Shown: positions 47,875 through 55,843 of the stretch, in pieces
Layout: each line of letters starts with the position of its first letter
How positions within the stretch are numbered: position 1 is the stretch's first letter
Assembly (NCBI GenBank): GCA_009840575.1
Contig: VXNO01000123.1
Coordinates: forward strand, 1 to 61,274
Source of the DNA: Chloroflexota bacterium
Lineage (GTDB): Bacteria > Chloroflexota > Anaerolineae > Aggregatilineales > Phototrophicaceae
Direction of reading: 5' to 3'
DNA: 61,274 nt
The notes under the pieces: generated by a model
The model's input: only the letters and a program-made list of their open reading frames with translations
Databases searched by the model: none
What the model was told of the DNA's origin: nothing
Translations under genes and position numbers: made by a program

Positions 47875-48675
47875 TTGGACGCGAAGCAGCTCAACGACGA
47901 AGGGCGCGCGATATGGGGTGGCAAGGCGCGCTTTTGGGATGCCCTGCACGGCGAGCGCGGCAACCTCTTTCACCAGCGGCTCATCGCGCCGACTGCGCTG
48001 CAATTGCTGGATTTGCGCGTGGGCGAGACTGTGCTGGATATCGGCTGTGGCAATGGCGCGCTGGCACGCCAAATGGCGGGGCTGGGCGTGGATGTATCCG
48101 CAATTGATTTCAGCGCGGAGATGATCGAGCTGGCGCGGCAACGCAATACGGCTGACACAGCCATCCACTACAGTGTCGTCGATGCCACCGATGAATCGGC
48201 GCTTTTGAAATTGGGCGCGCGCCGTTATGACGCCATCACCTGCACGATGGCGCTGATGGACATGCCGGTCATCGCGCCGCTCTTCAGCGCAGCCAGCCAG
48301 TTGCTGAAAAAAAGCGGCTGCCTGGTCTTCGCTACGGCGCACCCGGCTTTCAACTCCAACAACCCCGTTTTTTTGCAAGAGAAAGCCGACCAGGCTGGCA
48401 AAGCCCTGGAACAATATGCCATCAAAATCTATGCTTACCTGGAGATGCCGCCGGTCAAAGGCGCGGGCGCGCCGGGCGAGCCACTGCCGCATATCTATTA
48501 TCACCGCCCGCTTTCGGCGCTGCTATCTGACGCTTTCGAAGCTGGCTTTGTGCTGGACGCGCTGCTTGAGCCCGCCTTCACGCAAGCCGACGCAGACCGG
48601 GCGCAGGGCTTGACCTGGGCGAAGCTGACACAGATACCACCGGTCTTGACGGGGCGTTTGCGTTTGCCCGCATAG
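47875..48675 (+). CDS. class I SAM-dependent methyltransferase
   Basis: This 266-residue protein has the SAM-binding loop VLDIGCGNGALARQMA at about residues 54-69, an acidic second strand end (VSAIDFSAEM) and a motif-IV region YDAITCTMALMDM. The acceptor could be a small molecule, and the family does not reveal which. The start is TTG at 47875 with GAGGG a few bases before it; no ATG is available near the N-terminus of the domain. It stands alone between divergently and convergently oriented neighbours. Confidence 0.82.
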   Translation: MDAKQLNDEGRAIWGGKARFWDALHGERGNLFHQRLIAPTALQLLDLRVGETVLDIGCGNGALARQMAGLGVDVSAIDFSAEMIELARQRNTADTAIHYSVVDATDESALLKLGARRYDAITCTMALMDMPVIAPLFSAASQLLKKSGCLVFATAHPAFNSNNPVFLQEKADQAGKALEQYAIKIYAYLEMPPVKGAGAPGEPLPHIYYHRPLSALLSDAFEAGFVLDALLEPAFTQADADRAQGLTWAKLTQIPPVLTGRLRLPA

Positions 48676-48694
48676 CCAAGCGCGGCACCCCCGT

Positions 48695-49396
48695 CTAGAT
48701 AGCCGGCTTGTCGCTGTTTAATACCGCCGATATATGGTCGCCACCCGCGTGCGCCGCCAGCAGAGTCAGCATATCCACCAGGGCGCTTTCAATATCGGAG
48801 CTTGCGCCAGCATGATGCGCCTCGATAGCGATGACGACATCGGTTGTCGCTGCCTGCGCCGCGCTGGTGAAGCTCTGTCGCCAGCACCAACGCCGCGCAA
48901 CAACCATCTGTGTGGTATCGGAAAATATCACTTCGCCCGGCGCGGGATGCATGACTTCGGCGCTGCGCAGCTCGGTGTAGCTTTCGCTGCCAGCGGCATA
49001 ATGCACGCGGATAGGCAGGGCGATCTGGCGCGTATCCATGACAGCTACCGGCAATCCATAACGAATGCTCACCAGGTTGCCGATATCGACCAGGCTGTTG
49101 ATGCTGGGGATGTCGCCTTTCTTGGTCAGGCGGCGCAGCAAGGCTTCGGCAGCGCTGCGATAGCGGGTGGGGGATACGCCAAAAGCGCTGAATGCCCGCC
49201 GCCAGGCGCTCAAGGAGGGCAGCGCGCTCAAGGGTGTCTCGCCGATACGCGCTATGCTAGCCGCCTGCTCAGCCAGGTAGGCAGCGCGCAGCTTGGGTGG
49301 CGATGGCGGGTTGGACAATCCGCGCGCGACGATCAGCCCCGCGACCAGGCTCGGATAATCCGCCAGGATGCGCCCGTCATATTCAAAACTCGCCAT
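48695..49396 (-). CDS. B3/B4 tRNA-binding domain protein
   Basis: This 233-residue protein resembles the B3/B4 domain of phenylalanyl-tRNA synthetase beta (editing region) standing alone. Core blocks are the segment SLSAWRRAFSAFGVSPTRYR, DIPSINSLVDIGNLVSIRYGLP, and the strand region ending PGEVIFSDTTQMVVARRWCW. Free-standing members may act in quality control of tRNA or amino acids, but the function is not established. The ATG at 49396 lies 14 bases inside the end of the MFS gene, so the two are translationally coupled; an upstream in-frame start at 49438 is less likely. Confidence 0.78.
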   Translation of the reverse strand: MASFEYDGRILADYPSLVAGLIVARGLSNPPSPPKLRAAYLAEQAASIARIGETPLSALPSLSAWRRAFSAFGVSPTRYRSAAEALLRRLTKKGDIPSINSLVDIGNLVSIRYGLPVAVMDTRQIALPIRVHYAAGSESYTELRSAEVMHPAPGEVIFSDTTQMVVARRWCWRQSFTSAAQAATTDVVIAIEAHHAGASSDIESALVDMLTLLAAHAGGDHISAVLNSDKPAI

Positions 49397-50666
49397 TGAC
49401 TGCCTCCGCCGATTCGCGTTTTTCGATCCCGCGTACAACCCCGACCCACATCAGCAGCGGCAGAACCGCCACCAGCGCCGAGAGATAGACGATATGCGCG
49501 ATAGTATCGCCGCCCGCCGCGTCTATCAACAAGCCGAAAGCGAGGATACTGATGCTTTGCACAAATTCAAAGCCGGCGAAATCCAGCGAGAACACGCGTC
49601 CCAAATAATCATCCGGCACGATCTGCTGGATGATGACTGAACTGTAAGTCCAATTGACCGACCCGCCCATCGCCCGCACGACCACCGCCAGCGCCAACAA
49701 TTCCAGCGATGGTGCCAAGCCCCAGAGCAGCCAGCCCAGCACAATCAGCGCGAAACCAACCGAAATCAAGCGGCGCAGCACAGGCACAGAATCATCGCTG
49801 AAGCGGTTGGTCAACAAGGGCCCCACAACCGCGCCGACGCCAAATGCCGCCCACAGCAGCGCCATCGAAGCGACGCCTTGCTCGCCCACGACGAATACCT
49901 GCGTGCCATAGATGATCAGCAACGTATCCGAACTGGTGATGCTCTGCCCGCTTTTGACAAATAGCGCGGCGGCTGTCTGCGGATTTCGCCACAGGTAGCG
50001 CAAGCCATCGGCGAATGTCCGCTGCGATTTGTCTTGCGCTTTGCGCGGCGGCTGCCCAAGCTCCGAGCGAGGCACCTCCGGCACGACGACAGTCGCTACC
50101 AGCAGCGCCGAGAGCACGAATGTCAGCGCGTCGATGACCAAGGCGATTTGCGTGCCAAATGCCTGCGCCACCAGCCCGCCCGCGATCGCGCCGACCGCCA
50201 GCATAGCTGACCAGGTGATGCTGCTGAGCGTATTGCCGATGACCAGTTGATGGCGGTACAAGATGCTCGGCATGATGACGTTGCGGGCTGGCTCGAAGAT
50301 AGAAGAGACCAAAAATTGCAGCACCACGAAGACATAGATCAGCGGCAGATAGTCGGGCGACTGGGTGGTGAAGAGCAAGCCCAAAACCACCAGCGCGCGC
50401 AGCAGGTCGCTGATGATGAGCAGCCCTTTGCGGTCGAAGCGGTCTGCCAGTACGCCAGCCAGCGGGCGCATCAGCAGCGGCGGGATCATGCGCGCGATCA
50501 AAAAGCCGCTCACCGCGATGCCTTGATAGCCCGTGCCTTCGGTATAGGACACGATCAGCGCTGAGATGACGATGGTGCTGAACCAGTCGCCCAGCAGACT
50601 CACCAACTGCGCCGCCCATAACCTGGCGAAGTCGCGGTTGCTGCGAATGAGGCGGATGTATTGCAT
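49383..50666 (-). CDS. MFS transporter (MFS_3 type)
   Basis: This 427-residue carrier has 12 predicted membrane segments and the opening RLIRSNRDFARLWAAQLVSLLGDW typical of the MFS_3/enterobactin-exporter-like group. The loop LAGVLADRFDRKGLLI is the family's motif A. It is probably an exporter of small molecules. The ATG at 50666 follows CGGAGAA; longer in-frame forms run antisense through crcB and are rejected. The B3/B4-domain gene is coupled to its end. Confidence 0.87.
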   Translation of the reverse strand: MQYIRLIRSNRDFARLWAAQLVSLLGDWFSTIVISALIVSYTEGTGYQGIAVSGFLIARMIPPLLMRPLAGVLADRFDRKGLLIISDLLRALVVLGLLFTTQSPDYLPLIYVFVVLQFLVSSIFEPARNVIMPSILYRHQLVIGNTLSSITWSAMLAVGAIAGGLVAQAFGTQIALVIDALTFVLSALLVATVVVPEVPRSELGQPPRKAQDKSQRTFADGLRYLWRNPQTAAALFVKSGQSITSSDTLLIIYGTQVFVVGEQGVASMALLWAAFGVGAVVGPLLTNRFSDDSVPVLRRLISVGFALIVLGWLLWGLAPSLELLALAVVVRAMGGSVNWTYSSVIIQQIVPDDYLGRVFSLDFAGFEFVQSISILAFGLLIDAAGGDTIAHIVYLSALVAVLPLLMWVGVVRGIEKRESAEAVNGEF

Positions 50667-50742
50667 ACTGGTTCTCCGTTTGCCGCGCCAGTGTACAGCA
50701 GGACAAGCCTTCATGCACGGCACAAGCGCGCCTTTGCCCGCA

Positions 50743-50772
50743 TTGACATCCCTGGCGCGCAGGCAGTAGGAT
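50743..50772 (+). promoter_or_regulatory. putative promoter of the crcB-uppP genes
   Basis: A perfect TTGACA (50743-50748), an 18-base spacer and TAGGAT (50767-50772) lie 27 bases before the crcB ATG. The leader is about 20 bases, too short for a fluoride riboswitch. Confidence 0.5.
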
Positions 50773-50798
50773 AAGCCTGCCAGCCAACGGAGGCGGCG

Positions 50799-51197
50799 AT
50801 GGAGAGTCTGCTGTATGTCGGGGTGGGCGGGTTTTGCGGGGCGAATGCGCGCTACCTGCTTTCGCTGTGGGTCAACGAGTTTTTGAGTCCGCGCTTCGGG
50901 CTTTTTCCTTATGGCACCTTGCTGGTGAATGTGCTGGGGTCGCTGGGGTTGGCGGTCTTCGGCGTATGGTTTAGCGCGCGGGCGGGTTTGTCGGCGCAGT
51001 TGCAGTGGCTCATCGGCGCGGGCTTCTTCGGCGCTTTCACGACGTTTTCCACATTCGCCAATGAGAGCATCGATCTGGCGAGCCGCGGTGGCATGGCGCA
51101 GATGCTGCTCAACCTGCTGCTGAATAACGCGGCTTGCTTGCTGGCGGTAGCGCTGGGCTTGTGGCTTGGGCAGCGTCTCTTTGGTTTGGGCGGCTGA
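50799..51197 (+). CDS. crcB: fluoride ion channel FluC/CrcB
   Basis: This 132-residue four-helix membrane protein exports fluoride as a dual-topology dimer. The signature blocks GTLLVNVLGS and GFFGAFTTFSTFANE (the phenylalanine box and central sodium site region) are intact. Its start follows GGAGG. Only one copy is present, which fits a dual-topology homodimer. The uppP gene begins five bases after its stop. Confidence 0.93.
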   Translation: MESLLYVGVGGFCGANARYLLSLWVNEFLSPRFGLFPYGTLLVNVLGSLGLAVFGVWFSARAGLSAQLQWLIGAGFFGAFTTFSTFANESIDLASRGGMAQMLLNLLLNNAACLLAVALGLWLGQRLFGLGG

Positions 51198-51201
51198 GCG
51201 T

Positions 51202-52023
51202 ATGGGTGAAGATCTGCTGCGGGTGGCGGCTCTGGCGCTGGTCGAGGGGCTGACTGAGTTCCTGCCCATCTCATCAACCGGGCATCTCATCGTAGGCAAG
51301 GCGCTGCTCCGCTTTGACGCGCTGGGCACAGTTTTTGAGATTGTCATTCAATTTGGCGCGGCCTGCGCATTGCTGCTTTATTATCGAAAATCGCTGCTCG
51401 CCCAGGTGGCGCAATTCCCGTCCAACGCGGAGGTTCGACGCTTTTGGCTGCTGATCCTGGTGGCTTGCTTGCCGGCGGCGGCGCTGGGTTTGCTCTTGGA
51501 AGCGCAAATCGAAGCCAACTTATTTTCCCCGCAGGTGGCCGCGCTGGCGCTGATTGCTGGCGGCATTGTCTTGCTACTCGTCGAGCGCTACCTGCGCGGC
51601 AGGACGCTCCACGATGCGCGCGCGCTGCAAATCAATGAACTAACGTTGCGGCAGGCGCTCATCGTCGGCGCGGCGCAGGCATTTGCCCTGATCCCGGGCG
51701 TATCGCGTTCCGGCAGCTCAATTGTCGGCGGCTTGCTGACAGGCTTGAATCGGCGCGCGGCGACAGAGTTCTCCTTCTATCTGGCGCTCCCCCTGCTTGG
51801 CGGCACGACAGTCTACAAACTCGTCAAGTCCCTGCCGGAGTTAAGCGGCGATGCCTTGCTGCTGCTGGCGGTGGGGACGGCGCTCGCCGGTTTCTTCGCC
51901 TGGATGGCGATTGACTGGCTGCTGGGCTATGTCTCGCGGCACAGCTTTGCCCTGTTCGGCGTCTATCGCATCGTGGCGGGCGGGTTGATCTGGCTGGCTG
52001 CCGCTGGCGGAGTGATTGCCTGA
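51202..52023 (+). CDS. uppP: undecaprenyl-diphosphate phosphatase
   Basis: This 273-residue membrane enzyme of the BacA/UppP family recycles the lipid carrier used for cell wall and surface polysaccharides. The two active-site blocks are clear: EGLTEFLPISSTGHL at residues 15-29 and PGVSRSGSSIVGGL near 170-185. The ATG at 51202 gives the usual family length; an in-frame start at 51166 lies within crcB. Linked uppP and polysaccharide-related membrane genes downstream may be coincidental. Confidence 0.93.
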   Translation: MGEDLLRVAALALVEGLTEFLPISSTGHLIVGKALLRFDALGTVFEIVIQFGAACALLLYYRKSLLAQVAQFPSNAEVRRFWLLILVACLPAAALGLLLEAQIEANLFSPQVAALALIAGGIVLLLVERYLRGRTLHDARALQINELTLRQALIVGAAQAFALIPGVSRSGSSIVGGLLTGLNRRAATEFSFYLALPLLGGTTVYKLVKSLPELSGDALLLLAVGTALAGFFAWMAIDWLLGYVSRHSFALFGVYRIVAGGLIWLAAAGGVIA

Positions 52024-52084
52024 AAGCCAGTAATTGCAAGATTTTCGTGAAACAAGCTGACTACGAAAGCCCCCGTGCCACAGC

Positions 52085-52113
52085 TTGCTTGACGCGCGCA
52101 GAATCGCTAGACT
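52085..52113 (+). promoter_or_regulatory. promoter TTGCTT-N17-TAGACT of dnaX
   Basis: TTGCTT (52085-52090), 17 bases and TAGACT (52108-52113) precede the dnaX start by 30 bases. The -10 hexamer and spacing equal those of the promoters at 27247 and 37462. Confidence 0.5.
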
Positions 52114-52143
52114 GTCCTTGCTGATACATGGAAAGGCAGTCAA

Positions 52144-53766
52144 TTGCCCGAACAGGCGCTTTATCTCAAGTGGCGACCGCTTGCCTTTGACGATGTGGTC
52201 GGGCAAGAGCACATCACCCGCACCTTGCGCAATGCCTTGGCGCGGGACCGCATCCGCCATGCCTACCTCTTCAGCGGTCCGCGCGGCACCGGCAAGACGA
52301 CCATGGCGCGGCTGCTGGCGAAGGCGGTCAACTGCACGCATACCAATGTGGCGCAGCGCCCCTGCAATGCCTGCCCAACCTGCCAAGCCATCAATGAAAA
52401 CCGCTTTCTGGACTTGCTGGAGATTGACGCCGCCTCGCATACCGGCGTTGACGATGTGCGCGACCTGCGCGACAAAATCGCTTTCTCGCCTGGCGAAGGC
52501 AGCCACAAGGTCTATATTATTGACGAAGTGCATCGCTTCAGCGGCAACGCTTTTGACGCCCTGCTCAAAACACTGGAAGAGCCGCCTGACCACGCCATCT
52601 TCGTGCTCGCCACCACCGAGATCGACAAAGTGCCCGCCACCATAAAAAGCCGCTGCCTGCAATTTGAGTTTCGGCGCGTCTCCTTGCATGAAGTGAGCGC
52701 CCGCCTCGCCTACATCGCCGCCAATGAATCGCTGGATATTGACCAGGCGGCGCTGGAGTTGATCGCCCGGCAAGGCACCGGCAGTGTCCGCGACAGCATC
52801 AGCCTGCTCGACCAAATCGTGACCGACCCCGACGAGCGCGTAACACTGGAGCTGACGCAGCGCTTGCTCGGCACAGCCGATTCGCTGCAAGTGCGTGAGC
52901 TTGTCGCGGCGCTGGTGGCGGAAGACCTGGCGCGGGGCATCCAATTGATCAATGCGGCTGTAGACGGTGGCAGCGCCCCGCGGCAGTTCGGCGGGCAGAT
53001 CCTCAGCTTCTTGCGTAATGTGATGCTGGCGCAGACAGCCAGCGCCACTTTGATTGAAGCATCTGAAGAGGAACGCCGCCAGTATGATGAGCTGGCGGGG
53101 CAGATGCCTCGCTCACAATTGCTGCGCGCCATCCGCGCCTTTAATGACGCCATCAACAATAGCGCCGGTGGCTGGCAGCCGCAGTTGGAGCTGGAGTTGG
53201 CTTTCATCGAGAGCGTCCAGCAGCCGCCCGAGCCAGCCTTGCCCGCGCCGGCACAAGCAGCCCAGCCAGCCCAAGCAGGGCCAACCAGCCGACCGCTTTC
53301 TCGCTCGGAGCAGGCGCGCGCCGCAGTTCAAGCGCCAGCAGCCAACGGCGGACCCGCCTATGAACGCGCCCCAGCCAGCGACCCTGGCGCGGCTCCAGCC
53401 TTCTCTGCCACGGTGATTCATCAAAATTGGACGAACATCCTCTCGCAAGCCAACCGCTACGACCGCAATGTGGGCCCCTTGCTGCATCATGCCCATGTGC
53501 GCCATATAGAAGGCAATCGGCTGGTGCTGGGCGTGGCATCCGCATTCTTCCAGCAGCGCATCGCCACGCCAGACAAAGCGCGCGTCATCGAGCAAGCCAT
53601 CTTCGACCTGCACGGCGTCAAATTGCGCATTGAAGCGCGCGTCTTCGCTGATGTTCGCCCGCCTGATCCAGCCGAAGCGGCGCAGATGCCTGCCGCTCAA
53701 GACCCGCTTATTGCCACCGCCCGGTCGCTGGGAGGTGTCATTGACGACGCAGCCTCGAATCGATAG
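52144..53766 (+). CDS. dnaX: DNA polymerase III subunit gamma/tau
   Basis: This 540-residue clamp-loader ATPase subunit has Walker A GPRGTGKT at 45-52, the zinc cysteines Cys64, Cys74, Cys77 and Cys80, Walker B-region IIDEVH near 125-130 and the sensor and lid domains to about 370. A proline/alanine-rich linker (about 360-420) leads to a C-terminal tau-like domain. The start is TTG at 52144 with GGAAAGG upstream; an ATG at 52128 is out of frame. Its last 26 bases overlap a membrane-protein gene instead of the usual ybaB. Confidence 0.93.
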   Translation: MPEQALYLKWRPLAFDDVVGQEHITRTLRNALARDRIRHAYLFSGPRGTGKTTMARLLAKAVNCTHTNVAQRPCNACPTCQAINENRFLDLLEIDAASHTGVDDVRDLRDKIAFSPGEGSHKVYIIDEVHRFSGNAFDALLKTLEEPPDHAIFVLATTEIDKVPATIKSRCLQFEFRRVSLHEVSARLAYIAANESLDIDQAALELIARQGTGSVRDSISLLDQIVTDPDERVTLELTQRLLGTADSLQVRELVAALVAEDLARGIQLINAAVDGGSAPRQFGGQILSFLRNVMLAQTASATLIEASEEERRQYDELAGQMPRSQLLRAIRAFNDAINNSAGGWQPQLELELAFIESVQQPPEPALPAPAQAAQPAQAGPTSRPLSRSEQARAAVQAPAANGGPAYERAPASDPGAAPAFSATVIHQNWTNILSQANRYDRNVGPLLHHAHVRHIEGNRLVLGVASAFFQQRIATPDKARVIEQAIFDLHGVKLRIEARVFADVRPPDPAEAAQMPAAQDPLIATARSLGGVIDDAASNR

Positions 53767-55843
53767 CGCCTGGCGCTGGCTGGTTGGGCTTTTCAGCGAA
53801 GTCCTCAACCCACTGTTGATCATCTGGCTGGCGCTCTTCGTTTGCCTGGGCTACATCCTGACTCTGCTGATGCCGGTTCGCATCGAGCAATGGACGGCGC
53901 TGCTCGGCGCGACTTTGCTGATTTCGCTGGCGGGGCTGTCGCTGCGCTTTTGGCATCTATGGCGCGCGGGGGCGTATCGGTCGCTGGCTTTTGAGTGGCG
54001 CGCGCTGCTGCCGATGGTCCCGCTGTTGGTCTTCCTGCCGATGATGTTGGCGCAGCTAAGCTCCCCATCGCATCAACTCCAGTCGCATGCTGATTTGTAT
54101 ATCAGCTATGTGCATGAACTGCTGTATAGGGAGACGCCGGCTGAAAGTGTGTATATCGCCGGCTACCCTGCAAACTTTTATTGGCTATATCATGCCTTGC
54201 TGGCTGCTTTGGCGCAGCTTACTGCTTTGGCACCGTCACAGATCGCCCAAGTTCTCAATGTACTGGCTGTTTGCAGCAGCTTCTATTGGCTGTCTGAAGT
54301 CATTGTCAGATTGGGGCTGGCGCAGCGCCGTACCATGCGACTCGGTTGCCTGGTGATGTTGGTATATTGCGCTGTCAACCTCACGGGCGCACTCACACTC
54401 ATTGGCGCTTTACTGGAGGATGGGGAAATCCCAAGTGGCGTCCGCAGCATGCTGCTGCCTGGAGCGGACAGACGTTTGCACAGCGTCCTGACCAAAGTCA
54501 CTGAGCCCAGCACCAGCGCGCTTGGCATTTTGTGTTTCATCACCGCGCTACACATTTGCTTGCGCTTCATGCAAGGCAAGTTGGACCGGCTGGGTTTGGT
54601 TCTTTTGAGCGCCTGCGTCGCGCTCAGCCTGGCAGTGAGGCAGTCAGCGACCCTTTATATCGGGCTGGTTCTCTTTGGTGGTGTGGCGCTGTCAGCCATG
54701 ATTTTGACCTTTGATAAGCGACCTGGTACGCGATCACTGGGCTTGGTCGCGCTGAGCGGGGGTGTCGCGCTGTGCATCTTCTTGAGGACATACCTTGTTC
54801 TGTATGCTGGGCTGGCGCTGGCGATTATTCTGTCCGTCATTTGCCTGGTCGTTGTAAGGGACAAACGCGCGCGGCAGCTCGCTGCGTCGCTGACTCTGGC
54901 TACTGCTTGGCCTTGGCAGCCGCGCTTCCTCGCGCTGTGGCTGGTCGGCAGCGCTGGTTTGACTTTGCCTCTGCTGCACTACTTCAGCCAGTTCACCAGC
55001 GTTAACCAGGTGGGCGTAACCATCAACACATACAGCGTCTACAACAACCAGATGCTATTTACGGCGCTCTTGCTGCTTTTGCCCTTGTTTCTAGTGCAGA
55101 CCCTCAACGCGCGGCGCAGCCAAAGCTGGTCCTTGTACGCGATTCAGGTCAGCGGCTGGTTGGCTTTGCTAATTACTTCGTTGTTGATATTGCCAAATGA
55201 CGACCAACACAAAGCCGTATTTTATGTGTCTATATTGATAACAGTTTCGGCATTGTTGGCGCTGCAAACCTTGGAAGTATATGCTAGTGGTCTGGTGAGT
55301 ATAGCCGCGCGCTGGTTGTTGATGTGTTTTGTGGCGCTGGCTTTCGCCAAAGTGATCTTTGTCACGCATAACATCAACTTGGTAGCGGCTGGGTGGCGCT
55401 TTGCTTATGATGGCAGCCATATTGTGTTTCTGGACGGACCTATCGGTGGCGAGCGCATGCCAGCCTACGACTGGATTCGTCAGCAAAGCCCCGTGGACGC
55501 TGTATTGGCGCTACCACTTTCCGTCCATTATATGGAGCAGGTCATGCACGAGCGCCGTTCATATGCGAGGCCCAAGGGATTTTGGTTCACGGACAACCTC
55601 GCCGATTACCCAGCGCGAGTGGCGCATGTGACGCAACTCTATGATAAAGAAATCAGTGTGCAAGCCTACCAAAATCTTGTGCTAGACATGCAGGCGCAGC
55701 TGCCCGGGCGCAGCTTGTATGCAGTTATCCTGGAGAGCGAAGTGCCCCCTGCCATAATGATGGCTCGCCGCGCTCAGCAGGTTTTCGCGGATGCTGGTGG
55801 CGCTCATGTATATTTGCTAAATCCAGAGGCAGCCAAGGCATGA
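53741..55843 (+). CDS. polytopic membrane protein, possible GT-C-type glycosyltransferase (paralogue 1)
   Basis: This protein of about 700 residues has a dozen or more membrane segments. A periplasmic-side loop with acidic and aromatic residues (SHADLYISYVHELLYRETPA, then YPANFYWLYHALLAAL) precedes helix pairs, as in GT-C transferases. The C-terminal 150 residues form a soluble region. The start is TTG at 53741, placed five bases after GGGAGG (GTG at 53735 is an alternative), overlapping dnaX by 26 bases. It is a paralogue of the next gene, and residues 8-77 of the two are almost identical. The enzymatic role is a guess from topology; I do not recognise a named family. Confidence 0.6.
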   Translation: MTTQPRIDSAWRWLVGLFSEVLNPLLIIWLALFVCLGYILTLLMPVRIEQWTALLGATLLISLAGLSLRFWHLWRAGAYRSLAFEWRALLPMVPLLVFLPMMLAQLSSPSHQLQSHADLYISYVHELLYRETPAESVYIAGYPANFYWLYHALLAALAQLTALAPSQIAQVLNVLAVCSSFYWLSEVIVRLGLAQRRTMRLGCLVMLVYCAVNLTGALTLIGALLEDGEIPSGVRSMLLPGADRRLHSVLTKVTEPSTSALGILCFITALHICLRFMQGKLDRLGLVLLSACVALSLAVRQSATLYIGLVLFGGVALSAMILTFDKRPGTRSLGLVALSGGVALCIFLRTYLVLYAGLALAIILSVICLVVVRDKRARQLAASLTLATAWPWQPRFLALWLVGSAGLTLPLLHYFSQFTSVNQVGVTINTYSVYNNQMLFTALLLLLPLFLVQTLNARRSQSWSLYAIQVSGWLALLITSLLILPNDDQHKAVFYVSILITVSALLALQTLEVYASGLVSIAARWLLMCFVALAFAKVIFVTHNINLVAAGWRFAYDGSHIVFLDGPIGGERMPAYDWIRQQSPVDAVLALPLSVHYMEQVMHERRSYARPKGFWFTDNLADYPARVAHVTQLYDKEISVQAYQNLVLDMQAQLPGRSLYAVILESEVPPAIMMARRAQQVFADAGGAHVYLLNPEAAKA
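53762..53971 (+). repeat. near-identical 210-bp tract, copy 1
   Basis: This tract matches 55879-56088 with seven differences counted by eye, about 97 percent identity and no gaps. It encodes the first two membrane segments of paralogue 1. Beyond its right end the two genes diverge sharply. Confidence 0.8.

Noticed and set aside
50773-50798. fluoride riboswitch ahead of crcB
   Set aside because: The leader after the proposed promoter is only about 20 bases and shows no crcB-motif pseudoknot sequence.
50667-51347. N-terminal extension of the MFS transporter
   Set aside because: The extra codons run antisense through crcB and uppP and are rich in Gln, Arg and Ala without any fold; the ATG at 50666 has a ribosome site and begins the normal MFS start.
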